The translations under genes and the position numbers were made by a program. Of a stretch of 5,851 nt of DNA, positions 4,978-5,851 are shown piece by piece; positions within the stretch are counted from its first letter, which is position 1; the number at the start of each line of letters is the position of its first letter. Where the stretch lies: NCBI GenBank assembly GCA_026225155.1, contig JAMFSG010000212.1, forward strand, positions 1 through 5,851. Direction: 5' to 3'. The notes beneath the pieces are model-generated. The model saw nothing but the letters and a program-made list of their open reading frames with translations. It ran no database searches and was not told the origin of the DNA. This stretch comes from Verrucomicrobiota bacterium (lineage in GTDB: Bacteria; Verrucomicrobiota; Verrucomicrobiia; Limisphaerales; UBA11358).

Positions 4978-5851
4978 ATGAATTTGAACGAACAGATGAC
5001 GCAGTTGGCCAAACAGGCCAAGGCCGCGTCGCGCGAACTCGCCAAACTGACCACGGCGGAGAAAAATTCCTGCCTCCTCGCGATGGCCGAAGCGCTCGAA
5101 AAAAATTCCGACGCGATCAAGGAAGCCAACGCGCTCGACATGGAATTCGGCGCGCAGCACGGTTTGTCGGTGGCGATGCTCGACCGGCTTCAATTGGATG
5201 ACAAAAGAATTTCTGCGATGGCCAAAGGTTTGCGCGAAGTCGCGGCGTTGCCGGATCCGGTTGGAAAAATTTTAGACGAACGCACGCGTCCGAACGGACT
5301 CAAGCTGCAAAAAATTTCCACGCCGATTTGTGTCGTGGTCATTATTTATGAATCGCGTCCAAACGTGACGGCGGACGCGGCGAGTTTGTGTTTCAAATCC
5401 GGCAACGCGACGATTTTGCGTGGCGGCAAGGAAGCGTTGAACTCGAACCAGATCATCGCGCGGACGATGATCGGCGCGGGAAAAATTGCGCACAAAAATT
5501 TTCCAGAACACGCGATCCAAGTCGTGCCGACGCCCGACCGCGAGGCGATTCCGATTTTACTTTCGCTCACGCAATACGTTGATTTGTGCATGCCGCGCGG
5601 CGGCGAGAGTCTCATCCGCGCCGTCGCGGATTGCAGCAAAGTTCCCGTCATCAAACATTACAAAGGCGTGTGCCACGTTTTTGTGGATGCGGACGCGGAT
5701 CTGAAAATGGCCGAGGAAATCGCGCTGAACGCAAAAGTCCAGCGTCCCGGCGTTTGCAACGCGATGGAAACATTGCTCGTGGACAAAACGGTCGCGGAGA
5801 AATTTCTGCCAGCGATCGGCGACAAATTGTTTGCGAAGCACGTTGAGATTC
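4978..5851 (+). CDS. proA: Gamma-glutamyl phosphate reductase, 3'-truncated
   Basis: ProA reduces gamma-glutamyl phosphate with NADPH to glutamate-5-semialdehyde, the second step of proline synthesis, in the cytosol. The frame is open from ATG 4978 to the window edge, giving 291 residues of the roughly 420 usual for the family. The aldehyde-dehydrogenase fold is evident: N-terminal helices with LAKQAKAASRELAKLT, then EANALDMEFG, LDRLQLDD, IYESRPNVT (E125-T131), the dinucleotide-binding stretch FKSGNATILRGGKEA (F139 on), MPRGGESLIRAV, PVIKHYKGVCHVFVD, and RPGVCNAMETLLV with the catalytic cysteine at C260. No key residue is missing in the visible part. The ATG at 4978 matches the normal N-terminus; an in-frame ATG at 4996 is less likely. 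proB, the usual partner, is not in the 57 bases upstream and would have to lie downstream or elsewhere. The leader has no good Shine-Dalgarno sequence. Confidence 0.96.
   Translation, partial: MNLNEQMTQLAKQAKAASRELAKLTTAEKNSCLLAMAEALEKNSDAIKEANALDMEFGAQHGLSVAMLDRLQLDDKRISAMAKGLREVAALPDPVGKILDERTRPNGLKLQKISTPICVVVIIYESRPNVTADAASLCFKSGNATILRGGKEALNSNQIIARTMIGAGKIAHKNFPEHAIQVVPTPDREAIPILLSLTQYVDLCMPRGGESLIRAVADCSKVPVIKHYKGVCHVFVDADADLKMAEEIALNAKVQRPGVCNAMETLLVDKTVAEKFLPAIGDKLFAKHVEI

Noticed and set aside
1..5851. CRISPR array, tRNA/rRNA genes, transposase or phage genes
   Set aside because: Read through on both strands; no regularly spaced direct repeats, no tRNA cloverleaf pattern and no transposase or phage protein motifs were found.

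Overview
The window looks like a piece of chromosome from a Gram-negative bacterium of roughly 50% G+C. A signal-peptide-bearing beta-barrel candidate and a periplasmic CopC indicate an outer membrane. Leaders are A-rich with no convincing Shine-Dalgarno sequence, and GC-rich perfect hairpins sit between genes. Together with the look of ArgA and of a small CxxC protein, this makes Verrucomicrobiota my best guess (inference, moderate confidence). All recognised genes are on the + strand. No RNA gene, CRISPR array, insertion sequence or phage gene was seen, and no gene-free stretch exceeds about 150 bases.

Layout: (1) 1-1257, the 3' part of argA (N-acetylglutamate synthase), running in from the left edge. 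(2) 1262-1912, a class I SAM-dependent methyltransferase starting with GTG four bases after argA; it is visibly more A+T-rich than argA. (3) 1913-2001, an intergenic region with a perfect 18-bp palindrome of the CRP/FNR type (TGTGA-N6-TCACA) between plausible -35 and -10 elements. (4) 2002-4920, a four-gene block: a small membrane-anchored CxxC protein, a predicted outer-membrane beta-barrel protein, CopC and CopD. Three adjacent hairpins (2407-2514) separate the first two genes, and a repeat-like interval with inverted GCCGCAAAA arms (3893-3952) separates copC from copD. (5) 4908-4935, a compact junction where a probable intrinsic terminator has the copD stop codon in its loop and its T-tract runs into a TTGACA box. 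(6) 4978-5851, the 5' part of proA (gamma-glutamyl phosphate reductase), running off the right edge.

How the genes may work together: the central block reads as a copper-handling module. CopC should bind Cu(II) in the periplasm and CopD should accept or move copper at the inner membrane. The beta-barrel protein is a candidate outer-membrane partner, and the small CxxC protein is a candidate metal or thiol accessory. Both the barrel protein and CopC are predicted to be cleaved directly before a histidine, leaving an N-terminal His that could ligate copper; this is the most interesting idea in the window. The flanking genes argA and proA both draw on the glutamate pool (arginine and proline synthesis) and have no evident link to copper.
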